Counted from the stretch's first letter, positions 32,792-41,051 are shown. The stretch: 45,086 bases of DNA from Clostridium sp. (GCA_004554205.1 SFNH01000006.1:1-45086), one strand, 5' to 3'. Notes: a model not told the origin generated them from the sequence alone. Program-made: numbers and translations.

Positions 32792-32835
32792 GTAACTGTT
32801 CAGTACCTTCACAGTTAGACCTACTGAACAGTTAC
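32792..32835. repeat. Perfect 14-bp inverted repeat between kdgA and kdgK
   Basis: GTAACTGTTCAGTA (32792-32805) is exactly complementary to TACTGAACAGTTAC (32822-32835). The left half is also a copy of the dispersed 27-bp repeat. TTTTT follows on the plus strand. A second, perfect 16-bp AT palindrome lies at 32842-32857 (ATTTAAAT twice). As RNA on the minus strand the hairpin lies between two operon genes and could lower kdgK expression or stabilise the upstream message. Confidence 0.8.
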
Positions 32836-32888
32836 TTTTTAATTTAAATATTTAAATACGATGGGCACAGCCATCTGCTATATACAAT

Positions 32889-33542
32889 TTACCTCGCGCG
32901 CGCCGCCGCGACCGCCTCCACGAACTCCTTAGCCTTTGCGGTAACCGCCGCGTAGTCGCCGGTCTTCGCGCCCTTCGTCAGGCTACTCCCGGTGCCGACC
33001 GCATACGCGCCCGCCTTGATCCACTTGTCAACATTGTCCACGTCAACGCCGCCGGACGGCATGAACTCGCCCTGCGGAAGCGGCCCCTTAAAGGAGCTGA
33101 TCGCCGCCGGCCCGACAATATTGCCCGGGAAGATCTTGATGACGTCGCAGCCTGCCTCGAGGGCGGTGATCGCCTCGGTCGGGGTCATAACGCCCGGGAG
33201 CATCGGAATCCTGTAACGGTTGCAGAGCCTGATGGTATCCACATTAAGGCCCGGGCTGACCACATAGTTTGCGCCGGCTAAGATGACCTGCCTTGCGGTC
33301 TCCGGGTCGAGGACAGTCCCCGCGCCGATAACGATTTTGTCATTCCCCCTGTACTTCTCCGCCATCGCCGCAATGAACCCGACCGGGTTCCCCTCGTCCA
33401 TTGTCATCGTGATCTCAATGAAATTGATGCCGCCCGCGATGATCGCGTCGACGACCTTCTCCCCCTGCTCAGGGTTCTTCGCGCGGACTACCGCCACGAG
33501 GCAGTCCTCCTTCATTCTCGCAAGTACCTGCTCTTTTTTCAT
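32889..33542 (-). CDS. kdgA: 2-dehydro-3-deoxyphosphogluconate aldolase
   Basis: This 217-residue KDPG aldolase (class I) splits KDPG into pyruvate and glyceraldehyde-3-phosphate. The TIM-barrel landmarks are CLVAVVRAKN, EITMTMDE (catalytic Glu), GAGTVLDPETA, SPGLNVD, LPGVMTPTE and VIKIFPGNIVGPA, where the Schiff-base lysine lies. The family is also annotated as 4-hydroxy-2-oxoglutarate aldolase. It lies between kdgK and uxaA on the same strand, completing the lower uronate pathway. Confidence 0.95.
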   Translation of the reverse strand: MKKEQVLARMKEDCLVAVVRAKNPEQGEKVVDAIIAGGINFIEITMTMDEGNPVGFIAAMAEKYRGNDKIVIGAGTVLDPETARQVILAGANYVVSPGLNVDTIRLCNRYRIPMLPGVMTPTEAITALEAGCDVIKIFPGNIVGPAAISSFKGPLPQGEFMPSGGVDVDNVDKWIKAGAYAVGTGSSLTKGAKTGDYAAVTAKAKEFVEAVAAARAR

Positions 33543-33568
33543 GCTTCCTCTTCTCCTTTTCTTTTTCC

Positions 33569-35050
33569 TTACAAGGTCACACCCTGCTTAAAGATCGCCA
33601 TGTCGTGGAAACCCGCCTCCTCCGACTTTACCTTCTTCCCGGAGGCGACCGCCAGCACATAATCAAACAGCTCCTTCGCCAGCTCCTCCTTCGTCTTATC
33701 CTCAGTCATGCGCCCGGCGTCAAAATCGATCCAGTTTGCCTTGCGCCCCGCAAGGCCCGAATTGCTTGAGATCTTCACGGTCGGCACCGGCGAGGCGAAC
33801 GGGGTCCCGCGTCCCGTCGTAAAGAGGACAATGTGTGCCCCCGATACCGCAAGCGCCGTGGAGGCCACGAGGTCATTGCCCGGCGCGGAAAGGAGGTTTA
33901 AGCCCTTTTCCTTCACCGGCTCGCCGTACGCCAGCACACCCCTCACCGGCGCGCTCCCCGACTTCTGGGTGCAGCCTAAGGACTTGTCCTCGAGTGTGGA
34001 GATGCCGCCCTTTTTGTTGCCGGGCGACGGGTTCTCATAGATCGTCTGATTGTGGCTGGTAAAGTAGTTCTTAAAATCGTTGATCAGCTTTACGGTCTTC
34101 TCAAACAGCTCCGGCGTCTCGCAGCGGTTCATCAGAAGCGTCTCCGCGCCGAACATCTCCGGCACCTCGGTTAAGATCGTCGTCCCGCCCTTTGCGATCA
34201 GCATATCGGAGAATGTGCCCACCGTCGGGTTCGCCGTGATCCCCGAGAGGCCGTCGGAGCCGCCGCACTTCATGCCGATAATGAGCTCGCCCGCGTCAAT
34301 CCTCTCGCGCTTAAACGCACCCGCGTAAGCCGCGAGCTCCTCAAGAAGCCTCATTCCTTCCGCGATCTCGTCCTCCGCATCCTGGCACTGTAAAAATTTC
34401 ACGCGCTGCTCATCGTACTCCCCGATGTACTCCTTTAAAACCGCGATATTGCTGTTCTCGCAGCCAAGCCCGAGCACCAGGACGCCGCCCGCATTTGGGT
34501 GGCGGACCATGTCGGCGAGGACGGTGCGCGTGTGCTCCTGGTCGTCGCCCATCTGGGAGCAGCCGTAGGGGTGGGGAAAGGCTGCCACACCCTCCACGCT
34601 TCCGCCCACAAGCCTCTGTGCCTTTCTCTCCAACGCCTGCGCGACGGAGCTGACGCAGCCCACCGTCGGTATGATCCAGAGCTCATTTCTCACGCCGACG
34701 CTGCCGTCCGCCCTGCGGTAGCCGTCAAAATATGCGGGCTCAGATTTCTTTAAACAGGAGGACGATGGCTCGTAGGTGTAGCTTAGAAGGTCGCCGAGCG
34801 CCGTTCTTACATTATGTACATGAACCCAGGCGCCCGCCGGGATGTCCTCCTTTGCAAGCCCGATGCGAAAGCCGTATTTTATCACCTCGCCGCCTCTCGC
34901 GATCGGCTTTAAGGCAATTTTATGTCCCTGTGGTATCTCCTCCGCGGCCGTCACCAGGTACTGCGCCACGGCAATCGTCTCGCCCTTCCTGATCGCGCGC
35001 AGCGCCACCGCCACATTATCATTCTCGTGAATCCTGATAAAATCCTGCAT
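33569..35050 (-). CDS. uxaA: Altronate dehydratase
   Basis: This 493-residue UxaA turns D-altronate into 2-keto-3-deoxygluconate. A SAF domain (first 90 residues, with AVALRAIRKGETI) precedes the catalytic part, which has GVRNELWIIPTVGC, AFPHPYGCSQMGDD, LGLGCENSNI and GMKCGGSDGLSGITANPTVG. Cysteines in these motifs bind the catalytic metal. The ATG at 35050 has AGGAG eight bases upstream. It is the first gene of the kdgK-kdgA-uxaA unit, transcribed uxaA first, with the promoter and operator just upstream. Confidence 0.95.
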   Translation of the reverse strand: MQDFIRIHENDNVAVALRAIRKGETIAVAQYLVTAAEEIPQGHKIALKPIARGGEVIKYGFRIGLAKEDIPAGAWVHVHNVRTALGDLLSYTYEPSSSCLKKSEPAYFDGYRRADGSVGVRNELWIIPTVGCVSSVAQALERKAQRLVGGSVEGVAAFPHPYGCSQMGDDQEHTRTVLADMVRHPNAGGVLVLGLGCENSNIAVLKEYIGEYDEQRVKFLQCQDAEDEIAEGMRLLEELAAYAGAFKRERIDAGELIIGMKCGGSDGLSGITANPTVGTFSDMLIAKGGTTILTEVPEMFGAETLLMNRCETPELFEKTVKLINDFKNYFTSHNQTIYENPSPGNKKGGISTLEDKSLGCTQKSGSAPVRGVLAYGEPVKEKGLNLLSAPGNDLVASTALAVSGAHIVLFTTGRGTPFASPVPTVKISSNSGLAGRKANWIDFDAGRMTEDKTKEELAKELFDYVLAVASGKKVKSEEAGFHDMAIFKQGVTL

Positions 35051-35100
35051 GACCTGTTCTCCTCTTTTCTGCTTCACGGTCAGACGAAATGCCGCCGGTA

Positions 35101-35118
35101 ATTGTAAGTGCTTACAAT
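35101..35118. promoter_or_regulatory. LacI-family operator at the uxaA promoter
   Basis: ATTGTAAG-TG-CTTACAAT: 8-bp perfect arms around a 2-base centre, directly after the -10 of the uxaA promoter. It is the same site as at 35637-35652 in front of the regulator gene, and has the TGTAAGNGCTTACA form of LacI-family operators. Confidence 0.85.
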
Positions 35119-35119
35119 T

Positions 35120-35148
35120 ATTTTACAAAATACCGCTCGAAAAGTCAA
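35120..35148 (-). promoter_or_regulatory. Promoter of uxaA-kdgA-kdgK
   Basis: Minus strand TTGACT (35148-35143), 17-bp spacer, TAAAAT (35125-35120). The operator begins 1 bp after the -10, so a bound repressor would block transcription. Confidence 0.85.
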
Positions 35149-35177
35149 GAGGGTTTTATTATAAAAGTCCCGTCCAG

Positions 35178-35400
35178 GTAACAGTTCAGCTTTGCGGCGT
35201 TTCCGACGGATTTTACGCCGCAGGCGCCGGACAGACAGCCCGCGTGACACGCTGCGTTTCCGGCTCGGCCCGCGCGCTTATTAGCCGCCAGTCGCGCAAA
35301 CTCGCTTCGCTCAAACAGCGCGCTTTGTGGCGGCGCTAGCGCAGACCTCGCTTCGGAAGCCTCGCTATCGTCACGGGACTGTCTTCCGGGTTCTGCGGCT
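35178..35400. repeat. GC-rich palindromic intergenic segment
   Basis: The segment starts with GTAACAGTTCAGC (35178-35190), the same half-site as the cloverleaf element at 27650. It continues with GCGGCG / CGCCGC inverted repeats and a GCGCAAACTCGCTTCGCTCA palindrome near 35293 of a kind common in such genomes. A 146-residue open frame on the minus strand (35145-35585) is low-complexity and is not considered a gene. The segment to about 35500 carries two related stretches, TGTGAGGGAGACCGGTG and TGTGAGGGAAGACGGTG (near 35441 and 35469). Confidence 0.5.
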
Positions 35401-35520
35401 GATACTGCCCAGCCACGAGGGAGCGGAATGTATATCTTGATGTGAGGGAGACCGGTGTAAACCCTGCTGTGAGGGAAGACGGTGAACACTTTTGCGAGGT
35501 GCCCGAGCAAAAGTTTTACA

Positions 35521-35588
35521 TCCGTCGACCGAACAAAAGTCCGTCGACCGAACAAAAGAGGAAACTGTGGCCGGCGACCGAACAATAG
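35521..35588 (+). repeat. Tandem 19-bp repeats upstream of the regulator promoter
   Basis: TCCGTCGACCGAACAAAAG occurs twice, end to end (35521-35539 and 35540-35558). A looser third copy is at 35570-35588 (CGACCGAACAATAG) and a partial one at 35502-35513 (CCCGAGCAAAAG). They stop 12 bp before the -35 of the lacI-type gene, a placement suited to an activator or second regulator. Confidence 0.75.
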
Positions 35589-35599
35589 AGAAAAACTAC

Positions 35600-35628
35600 T
35601 TGCAATATTTTTTTCACGCGAGTATAAT
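35600..35628 (+). promoter_or_regulatory. Promoter of the LacI-family regulator
   Basis: TTGCAA (35600-35605), 17-bp spacer, TATAAT (35623-35628): a strong match. Confidence 0.85.
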
Positions 35629-35636
35629 GGACTTAT

Positions 35637-35652
35637 ATTGTAAGTGCTTACA
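35637..35652 (+). promoter_or_regulatory. LacI-family operator (autoregulation)
   Basis: ATTGTAAGTGCTTACA, nearly identical to the operator at the uxaA promoter, at the expected transcript start and 8 bp before the start codon. It suggests the regulator represses itself and the divergent uxaA unit. Confidence 0.85.
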
Positions 35653-35660
35653 GAATCGAG

Positions 35661-36671
35661 GTGATTTCAATCAACATATACGATGTTTCCGAGAAGGCCG
35701 GCGTCTCCATCGCCACCGTTTCCCGCGTCTTAAACGGCAATCCCAATGTCAGCGAGAAGACGCGCGCGCGGGTGATGGATGTGATGGAAGAGCTCGGCTA
35801 TACCCCAAACGTATTTGCGAGAGGTCTCGGGCTCGGCACGATACGAACCATCGGCATCATGTGTTCCGACTCGTCCGATCCATACCTCGCCCACGCCATC
35901 TACTATCTGGAGCGCGGGCTTCGCGTCAGCGGCTACGATTCCATTCTCTGCTGTACGGGGACCTCACCGGAGACCAAGAGGCAGTATTTTGACCTGCTGC
36001 GCTCAAAGAAGGTGGACGCCATCATTTTAGTCGGTTCCAAGTTCATTGAGACAAGGGCAAAAGATAATGCCTACATCACGGAGGCTTCCGGGGAGCTCCC
36101 GATCCTGCTGATAAACGGCTATCTTGAGGGCGACAATATTTACTGTACGCTCTGCGACGACCATATGGCGACCCATCAGGCCGCCGGCCGCCTCATCGAT
36201 TCCGGGTGCCGCGACATACTCTATATGTTTACCAGCTATTCCTACAGCGGCAGGAATAAGCTAAAGGGCTATCAGGACGCCCTGACCGATCACGGCCTTC
36301 CCGTAAGGGAGGAGTATATCCGCCACTGCGCCAAGGATGTGCTCGCGGCCAAAGCGCTTTTGATGGAGCTTCACGAGAGCGGCCTCGCATTCGACGCGGT
36401 GCTCGCCTCCGACGATACTCTCGCCGTGGGCGCCGTAAAGTATGCGCACGCTGTCGGACGAAAGATCCCGGAGGACTTAAGCATCATCGGATACAACAAT
36501 TCCGACTACGCCGTCTGCACCGACCCGGAGCTCACCTCCATCGACAGCAAGGTTGAGGCGCTCTGCACGACCGCCATCAGTACCCTTATGGGCGTTTTAA
36601 GCGGCGGCAATGTTCCCGTCCGGACGACCATCGCGGCCGACCTGATAAAGCGGGCAACGACCAGATTCTAA
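35661..36671 (+). CDS. LacI-family transcriptional regulator of uronate use
   Basis: This is a 336-residue LacI/GalR-type repressor. An N-terminal helix-turn-helix (IYDVSEKAGVSIATVSRVLNG, residues about 6-25, followed by NPNVSEKTR) precedes a periplasmic-binding-like sugar domain with TIGIMCSDSSDPY near 70 and ASDDTLAVGAVKYA near 255. The GTG at 35661 gives the best fit, since no ATG is near and an AATCGAGG precedes it. It is divergent from uxaA, with uxaC 58 bp downstream in the same direction. The ligand is probably a uronate-pathway intermediate such as KDG or a glucuronate/galacturonate derivative, judged by the neighbours. Confidence 0.92.
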   Translation: MISINIYDVSEKAGVSIATVSRVLNGNPNVSEKTRARVMDVMEELGYTPNVFARGLGLGTIRTIGIMCSDSSDPYLAHAIYYLERGLRVSGYDSILCCTGTSPETKRQYFDLLRSKKVDAIILVGSKFIETRAKDNAYITEASGELPILLINGYLEGDNIYCTLCDDHMATHQAAGRLIDSGCRDILYMFTSYSYSGRNKLKGYQDALTDHGLPVREEYIRHCAKDVLAAKALLMELHESGLAFDAVLASDDTLAVGAVKYAHAVGRKIPEDLSIIGYNNSDYAVCTDPELTSIDSKVEALCTTAISTLMGVLSGGNVPVRTTIAADLIKRATTRF

Positions 36672-36729
36672 CTAAACAGATATGTCTGCTGACGCAGACA
36701 CCACCATGTATGAAAGGGAGGGATTTCCA

Positions 36730-38133
36730 ATGAAACCATTTATGGACAAGGATTTTCTGCTCGGCACCGAGGCCGCAAGAGAGCTGTTCCACGGCTGCGC
36801 GGAAAAGATGCCGATACTCGACTACCACTGCCACATCAATCCGCGCGAGATTGCCGAAGACCGCAGATTTGACAATATCTCACAGGTCTGGCTGGGTGGC
36901 GATCACTACAAATGGCGCCAGATGCGCTCCTGCGGCGTGGATGAGCGCTACATCACCGGCGACGCCTCCGACCGGGAAAAATTCCAGAAATGGGCAGAGA
37001 CCCTGGAAAAGCTTATCGGCAATCCGCTGTACCACTGGAGCCACCTCGAGCTGCAGCGCTACTTCGGCTACACCGGGCATCTAAGCGGCGACACCGCCGA
37101 GGAGGTCTGGAATCTCTGCAATGAGCAGCTTCAGAATAAATGGTCTGTTCGCAGCCTGATCAAGGCGTCGAATGTCACCCTGATCTGCACCACCGACGAC
37201 CCGGCCGACACCCTTGAGTGGCACAAGCTCATCGCGGCCGACGAGACCTTCGACGTGCAGGTTCTCCCCGCGTGGAGACCGGATAAGGCGATGAATGTAG
37301 AAAAGCCGGACTTCGCTTCCTACATAGGTAAGCTCTCCGGCGCGAGCGGCGTCGCGGTGAAGGACTTTTCCTCGTTGAAAGAGGCGCTGAAGCGCCGCAT
37401 GGCATACTTCGCGGAATGCGGCTGCTGTGTGTCCGACCACGCGCTCGAGTATGTGATGTACGTCCCGGCATCCGATGCCGAGATCGACACGATCCTTAAA
37501 AAAGCTCTCTCGGGACAGACCGTCACGAGGGAGGAGGAGCTTAAATACAAGACCGCCTTCATGCTGTTTGTCGCAAGAGAGTACAGCCGCATGGATTGGG
37601 CGATGCAGCTCCACTATGGCTGCAAGCGCGACAACAACGCTTATATGTATGAGCGGCTCGGCCCCGACACCGGCTTCGACTGCATCAACAACTACGCCCC
37701 GTCCGCTCAGATGGCTGACTTTTTAAATGCGTTGAGCGCCACGGACGAGATCCCGCGCACCATCATCTACTCCCTGAATCCGAATGACGACGCGGCGATC
37801 GACACCATCATCGGCTGCTTCCAGGGCACCTGTGCGGCAGGGAAGATTCAGCACGGCTCCGCGTGGTGGTTCAACGACCACAAGACGGGCATGACAAACC
37901 AGCTCACAAGCCTTGCGAACCTCGGCTGCCTGGGGAACTTCATCGGAATGCTGACTGACTCAAGAAGCTTCCTCTCCTACACCAGACACGAATACTTCCG
38001 CCGCATTCTCTGTGACCTGATCGGCGGCTGGGTGGAAAACGGCGAGTACCCGGACGATAAAAAGGCATTAAAAAACATCGTTGAGGGCATCTGCTACAAC
38101 AACGCCGTAAAGTATTTTAAATTCAAGCTGTAA
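36730..38133 (+). CDS. uxaC: Glucuronate/uronate isomerase
   Basis: This 467-residue UxaC converts D-glucuronate to D-fructuronate and D-galacturonate to D-tagaturonate. LDYHCHINP (near 28-36) holds the HxH metal-binding pair. RSLIKASNVTLICTTDDP near 145-160, MDWAMQLHYG near 295 and WWFNDHKTGM near 380 also follow the family. The ATG at 36730 has GGGAGG well spaced; the longer in-frame ATG has no ribosome site. It is transcribed after the regulator gene, probably from the same promoter. uxaB (tagaturonate/fructuronate reductase) is not in the window. Confidence 0.96.
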   Translation: MKPFMDKDFLLGTEAARELFHGCAEKMPILDYHCHINPREIAEDRRFDNISQVWLGGDHYKWRQMRSCGVDERYITGDASDREKFQKWAETLEKLIGNPLYHWSHLELQRYFGYTGHLSGDTAEEVWNLCNEQLQNKWSVRSLIKASNVTLICTTDDPADTLEWHKLIAADETFDVQVLPAWRPDKAMNVEKPDFASYIGKLSGASGVAVKDFSSLKEALKRRMAYFAECGCCVSDHALEYVMYVPASDAEIDTILKKALSGQTVTREEELKYKTAFMLFVAREYSRMDWAMQLHYGCKRDNNAYMYERLGPDTGFDCINNYAPSAQMADFLNALSATDEIPRTIIYSLNPNDDAAIDTIIGCFQGTCAAGKIQHGSAWWFNDHKTGMTNQLTSLANLGCLGNFIGMLTDSRSFLSYTRHEYFRRILCDLIGGWVENGEYPDDKKALKNIVEGICYNNAVKYFKFKL

Positions 38134-38143
38134 ATATGCGTAA

Positions 38144-38174
38144 TCGCCGCCACCTGTTTTACGGGTGGCGGCGA
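38144..38174. terminator. Intrinsic terminator between uxaC and the cupin gene
   Basis: An 11-bp perfect stem, TCGCCGCCACC (38144-38154) with GGTGGCGGCGA (38164-38174), and a 9-base loop. It can serve the convergent transcripts from both sides. The T-run on the plus strand is weak (CTCTCTTAATTG). Confidence 0.7.
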
Positions 38175-38207
38175 CTCTCTTAATTGTATCTTTCCCTTCA
38201 ACTTGAC

Positions 38208-38537
38208 TTAAAACACAACAACCAGCAACATTTTGAACTGTTCCTGCCCATAAACGGCATGGGGATGCCTTGCCGGCATCACAATCGACTCGCCCTCACG
38301 CAGCTCGTACTCCTGCCCGTCAATGGTAATTTTGCCTACGCCGTCCAGACAGGTTACAAAGGCATCACCGCCTGATTCATGAGTGCTGATCTCCTCCCCT
38401 TTGTCAAAAGAAAACAGGGTCACACTCAAATGTTCATTCTGTGCCAGCGTCCTGCTGACTACCTGTCCCTTTTGATAAGTCACCTGATCCTTCAGAATCA
38501 ACACTTCTGCTTTACTGATATTTTTCATACCGCTCAT
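38208..38537 (-). CDS. Single-domain cupin protein
   Basis: This 109-residue cupin-fold protein has the first cupin motif as ISTHESGGDAFV (near 50-61) and the second as GESIVMPARHPHAV (near 82-95), with one histidine in the first. It follows the 4Fe-4S protein gene by 15 bp and is probably in the same operon. Such small cupins with a Fe-S partner are common in Clostridia, but their role is unknown; binding a metal or a small ligand is likely. The first ATG (38537) has AAGGA seven bases upstream. Confidence 0.85.
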   Translation of the reverse strand: MSGMKNISKAEVLILKDQVTYQKGQVVSRTLAQNEHLSVTLFSFDKGEEISTHESGGDAFVTCLDGVGKITIDGQEYELREGESIVMPARHPHAVYGQEQFKMLLVVVF

Positions 38538-38552
38538 ACTCTATTCCTTCCG

Positions 38553-39167
38553 TCAGTCCAGAATTTTACCGTCCGTGGAAATGGTGACAACCTGCCACGG
38601 AATAAACTTTCCGCTGTCCTGCAATGCGGTTCTTGCAGCCATCTCCAGGCCGCCGCAGCAGGGCACCTCCATTCGCAGCACGGTCACACTGTGAATGTCA
38701 TTTTCCGCAATGATCCGCGTCAGCTTTTCACTGTAATCCACCGCGTCCAGCTTCGGGCAGCCGATCAGCGTGATCTTTCCGCGCATGAAGTCCCGGTGCA
38801 CATTGGCATAGGCATACGCTGTACAGTCTGCCGCGATCAGCAGCTTTGCCCCGCTGAAATAAGGTGCGTTCACAGGGACAAGCTTGATCTGGCACGGCCA
38901 CTGGCCGAGGCAGGAAGCCTGATTCGCAGCCTTCTTCTTATTTTCCAGCACAGCCTGTTCGTCGTAAGCCGCCGCTTCACGTTCCACAAAGGTGATCGCT
39001 CCTGTCGGGCACTGGGGCAGACAGTCACCCAGCCCGTCGCAGTAATCATCCCGAAGCAGCTTTGCCTTGCCGTCCACCATGCCGATCGCACCCTCGTGAC
39101 AGGCAGAGGCGCAGGCGCCGCAGCCATTGCACTTATCTTCATCAATCTGAATAATTCTTCTGATCAT
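38553..39167 (-). CDS. 4Fe-4S binding protein, ferredoxin-like
   Basis: This is a 204-residue protein. The N-terminal CNGCGACASACHEGAI gives one full CxxCxxCxxxC set, and YCDGLGDCLPQCPTGAI gives a second, altered cluster site with fewer cysteines. The C-terminal two thirds have conserved cysteines in ASCLGQWPCQIKLV, LIAADCTAYAYANVH, IGCPKLD and EVPCCGGLEMA. The layout matches a family of ferredoxin-like proteins of unknown role that often pair with a cupin. A strong promoter precedes it. Confidence 0.88.
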   Translation of the reverse strand: MIRRIIQIDEDKCNGCGACASACHEGAIGMVDGKAKLLRDDYCDGLGDCLPQCPTGAITFVEREAAAYDEQAVLENKKKAANQASCLGQWPCQIKLVPVNAPYFSGAKLLIAADCTAYAYANVHRDFMRGKITLIGCPKLDAVDYSEKLTRIIAENDIHSVTVLRMEVPCCGGLEMAARTALQDSGKFIPWQVVTISTDGKILD

Positions 39168-39197
39168 TTTCTTATCCTCCTTGTCTTTGACTCTGAT

Positions 39198-39226
39198 ATC
39201 ATACTATAATTAAGCCGGAAAATCAA
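39198..39226 (-). promoter_or_regulatory. Promoter of the Fe-S protein / cupin operon
   Basis: Minus strand TTGATT (39226-39221), 17-bp spacer, TATGAT (39203-39198), about 30 bp before the start of the Fe-S gene. Confidence 0.75.
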
Positions 39227-39282
39227 TGGTTATTACCGCCTGCCTTTCCCTTATTTTCTAAGCGTTCAGCCGCGCATCTTTT

Positions 39283-39489
39283 CTATTCTTCCTCATAGCC
39301 GTCGGATTCCACTTCTTCTTCCGTGAGGCGCGCTGTCTCACGGATGGCGTCGCCGTGGCCGGTCAATGCCGAGAAGGGAGCGAACTGCGCCGCCCGGTTG
39401 ATCATCGGCATCTGCGGATGCCGCGTTGAGACATGGTGCGGCAAATTGATAATATCATCGTATTTGTGGTCGTCGTTTCGGTCGGCCAT
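39283..39489 (-). CDS. YolD-like small protein
   Basis: This 68-residue protein has MADRNDDHKYDDIINLPHH at its N-terminus and the ARLTEEE tail. The middle MINRAAQFAPFSALTGH stretch is typical of YolD-like proteins, which are regularly encoded beside Y-family polymerases (yolD-uvrX type pairing). Its exact role is unknown. The ATG at 39489 follows AGGAGGTGTGTT; the longer ORF runs back into the polymerase gene and was rejected. It lies 44 bp after the polymerase stop, in the same direction. Confidence 0.8.
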   Translation of the reverse strand: MADRNDDHKYDDIINLPHHVSTRHPQMPMINRAAQFAPFSALTGHGDAIRETARLTEEEVESDGYEEE

Positions 39490-39533
39490 AACACACCTCC
39501 TCACGCTATTGATGCCCGGTCTGGCACATTCGC

Positions 39534-41051
39534 TCACGCCTTATGACCGCCGATCCGGTCATTCCTGTCTCTGGCAGTCGCGCCCTCCTGCAGGTTCATC
39601 CCCTTTAAGACCGCGTTTTTACCGAATTTCTTCTTGATAGTGAGCATAGCCTCCTGCATCCTGCGCTCTCTGGCAAGCTCCTCCTCCTCGGCCTTTCGTT
39701 TCTTCTCAAGCGATGCGTAATCCGTGAACAGATCGAGCTGTTCGCAAGTCTCCGCCTGCCTCATTGCCGCTGACTCCTCGGGCACTACATGATTTGTCGT
39801 GATCGTCAGGCGGCGCACCAGCAAATCCCTGTTTACAATTTTATCGAAAAGATCAAGAACCGCTTCCGAGATCAGACGCGCGGAAGAAGTCTGACGCCCG
39901 AGGTTCGCCGTCCCGTGGGCGTGCTTTGGAATCCTCCGTCCGTAGCTGTCCGTTGTGACCTCACCCTTATATTTCCGGCTGATCTTCGGATCGGTCAGGC
40001 ATTCGATATCATAACCGACTGTCAGCACCATCTGATCTGTCACCATCCGCTTGTCCACCAGATCGAGCGCCACAGCCTCCGCCATCTCATGCGCCACCAG
40101 GCGAGCCTTCGTGAAGCTGTACGGGGACGAAAGCACCTGACCGGAGCTGAATGAGTTTGTTTCCGGTTTATACGCCTTGACAAGATCCATCGTGCACGGC
40201 TCCCAGCCCCATGCGTGATCGATCAGCAGCTCCGCGTTGACGCCGAACATGCGATACAGGAGTTCTTCATTCTGCACGGAACACCGCGCCACATCCCCCA
40301 TGGTGTACATGCCGCGCTGCTCCAGCTTTTTGGCGTACCCCTTGCCCACCCGCCAGAAATCCGTCAGCGGACGGTGATCCCAGAGTTCACGCCGGTAGCT
40401 CATCTCATCCAATTCGGCAATACGGACGCCGTCCCGATCCGGCGCGATATGCTTGGCTACAATGTCCATCGCAATCTTGCAGAGATAGAGATTGCTGCCG
40501 ATACCGGCGGTCGCAGTGATCCCGGTTTCATGCAGCACGTCACGGATCATAGTCACAGCCAGCTCGCGCGCCGTCATCTTATATGTGCCCAAGTAAGAGG
40601 TCACATCCATCATCACCTCATCAATGGAGTAAACGTGGATATCCTCCGGGGCAATGTACTTTAAATAAACCTTGTAAATTCGGGTGCTGTACTCGATATA
40701 ATGAGCCATGCGCGGCGCAGCCACCTCGTATGCGACGGCAAGCTCCGGATGGGCTGCGAGTTCCGCAGCGGATGACGACGCGCCGGTCAGTTTCCGTCCC
40801 GGCGCATACCGCCTGCGTGCGGCATTGACCTGATTCACCGTCTGCACGACCTCAAACAGACGCGCACGGCCCGGGATGCCGTAAGCCTTCAAAGAAGGGG
40901 AGACCGCCAGACAGATGGTCTTCTCCGTCCGGCTGGCGTCCGCCACGACCAGATTGGTCGTCAGGGGATCGAGCCCCCGCTCCACACACTCCACGGAGGC
41001 ATAGAAGGACTTTAAGTCGATAGCGATGTAGGTTCGGCTCTCGTCGGCCAC
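39534..41051 (-). CDS. Y-family (DinB/UmuC-type) DNA polymerase
   Basis: This 505-residue translesion polymerase has the first catalytic motif AIDLKSFYASVECV near residue 10 and YSIDEVMMDV near 145. The helix-hairpin-helix region WRVGKGYAKKLEQRGMYTMGDVA is near 235. CEQLDLFTD near 440 is a likely sliding-clamp-binding motif. The C-terminal 60 residues are a charged helical tail. The start is a GTG at 41051 with AAGGAG eight bases upstream, abutting the stop of the chelatase gene. It probably acts in damage tolerance; no LexA-type box was found. Confidence 0.92.
   Translation of the reverse strand: MADESRTYIAIDLKSFYASVECVERGLDPLTTNLVVADASRTEKTICLAVSPSLKAYGIPGRARLFEVVQTVNQVNAARRRYAPGRKLTGASSSAAELAAHPELAVAYEVAAPRMAHYIEYSTRIYKVYLKYIAPEDIHVYSIDEVMMDVTSYLGTYKMTARELAVTMIRDVLHETGITATAGIGSNLYLCKIAMDIVAKHIAPDRDGVRIAELDEMSYRRELWDHRPLTDFWRVGKGYAKKLEQRGMYTMGDVARCSVQNEELLYRMFGVNAELLIDHAWGWEPCTMDLVKAYKPETNSFSSGQVLSSPYSFTKARLVAHEMAEAVALDLVDKRMVTDQMVLTVGYDIECLTDPKISRKYKGEVTTDSYGRRIPKHAHGTANLGRQTSSARLISEAVLDLFDKIVNRDLLVRRLTITTNHVVPEESAAMRQAETCEQLDLFTDYASLEKKRKAEEEELARERRMQEAMLTIKKKFGKNAVLKGMNLQEGATARDRNDRIGGHKA

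Noticed and set aside
35145..35585. 146-residue open frame on the minus strand
   Set aside because: It runs through palindromic GC-rich repeats, promoter DNA and tandem boxes, is of low complexity and has no recognisable domain.
36681..36699. TGTCTGCTGACGCAGACA palindrome before uxaC as a regulator site
   Set aside because: It does not resemble the LacI-family sites in the same locus, and no promoter is placed around it. It is too short to call.
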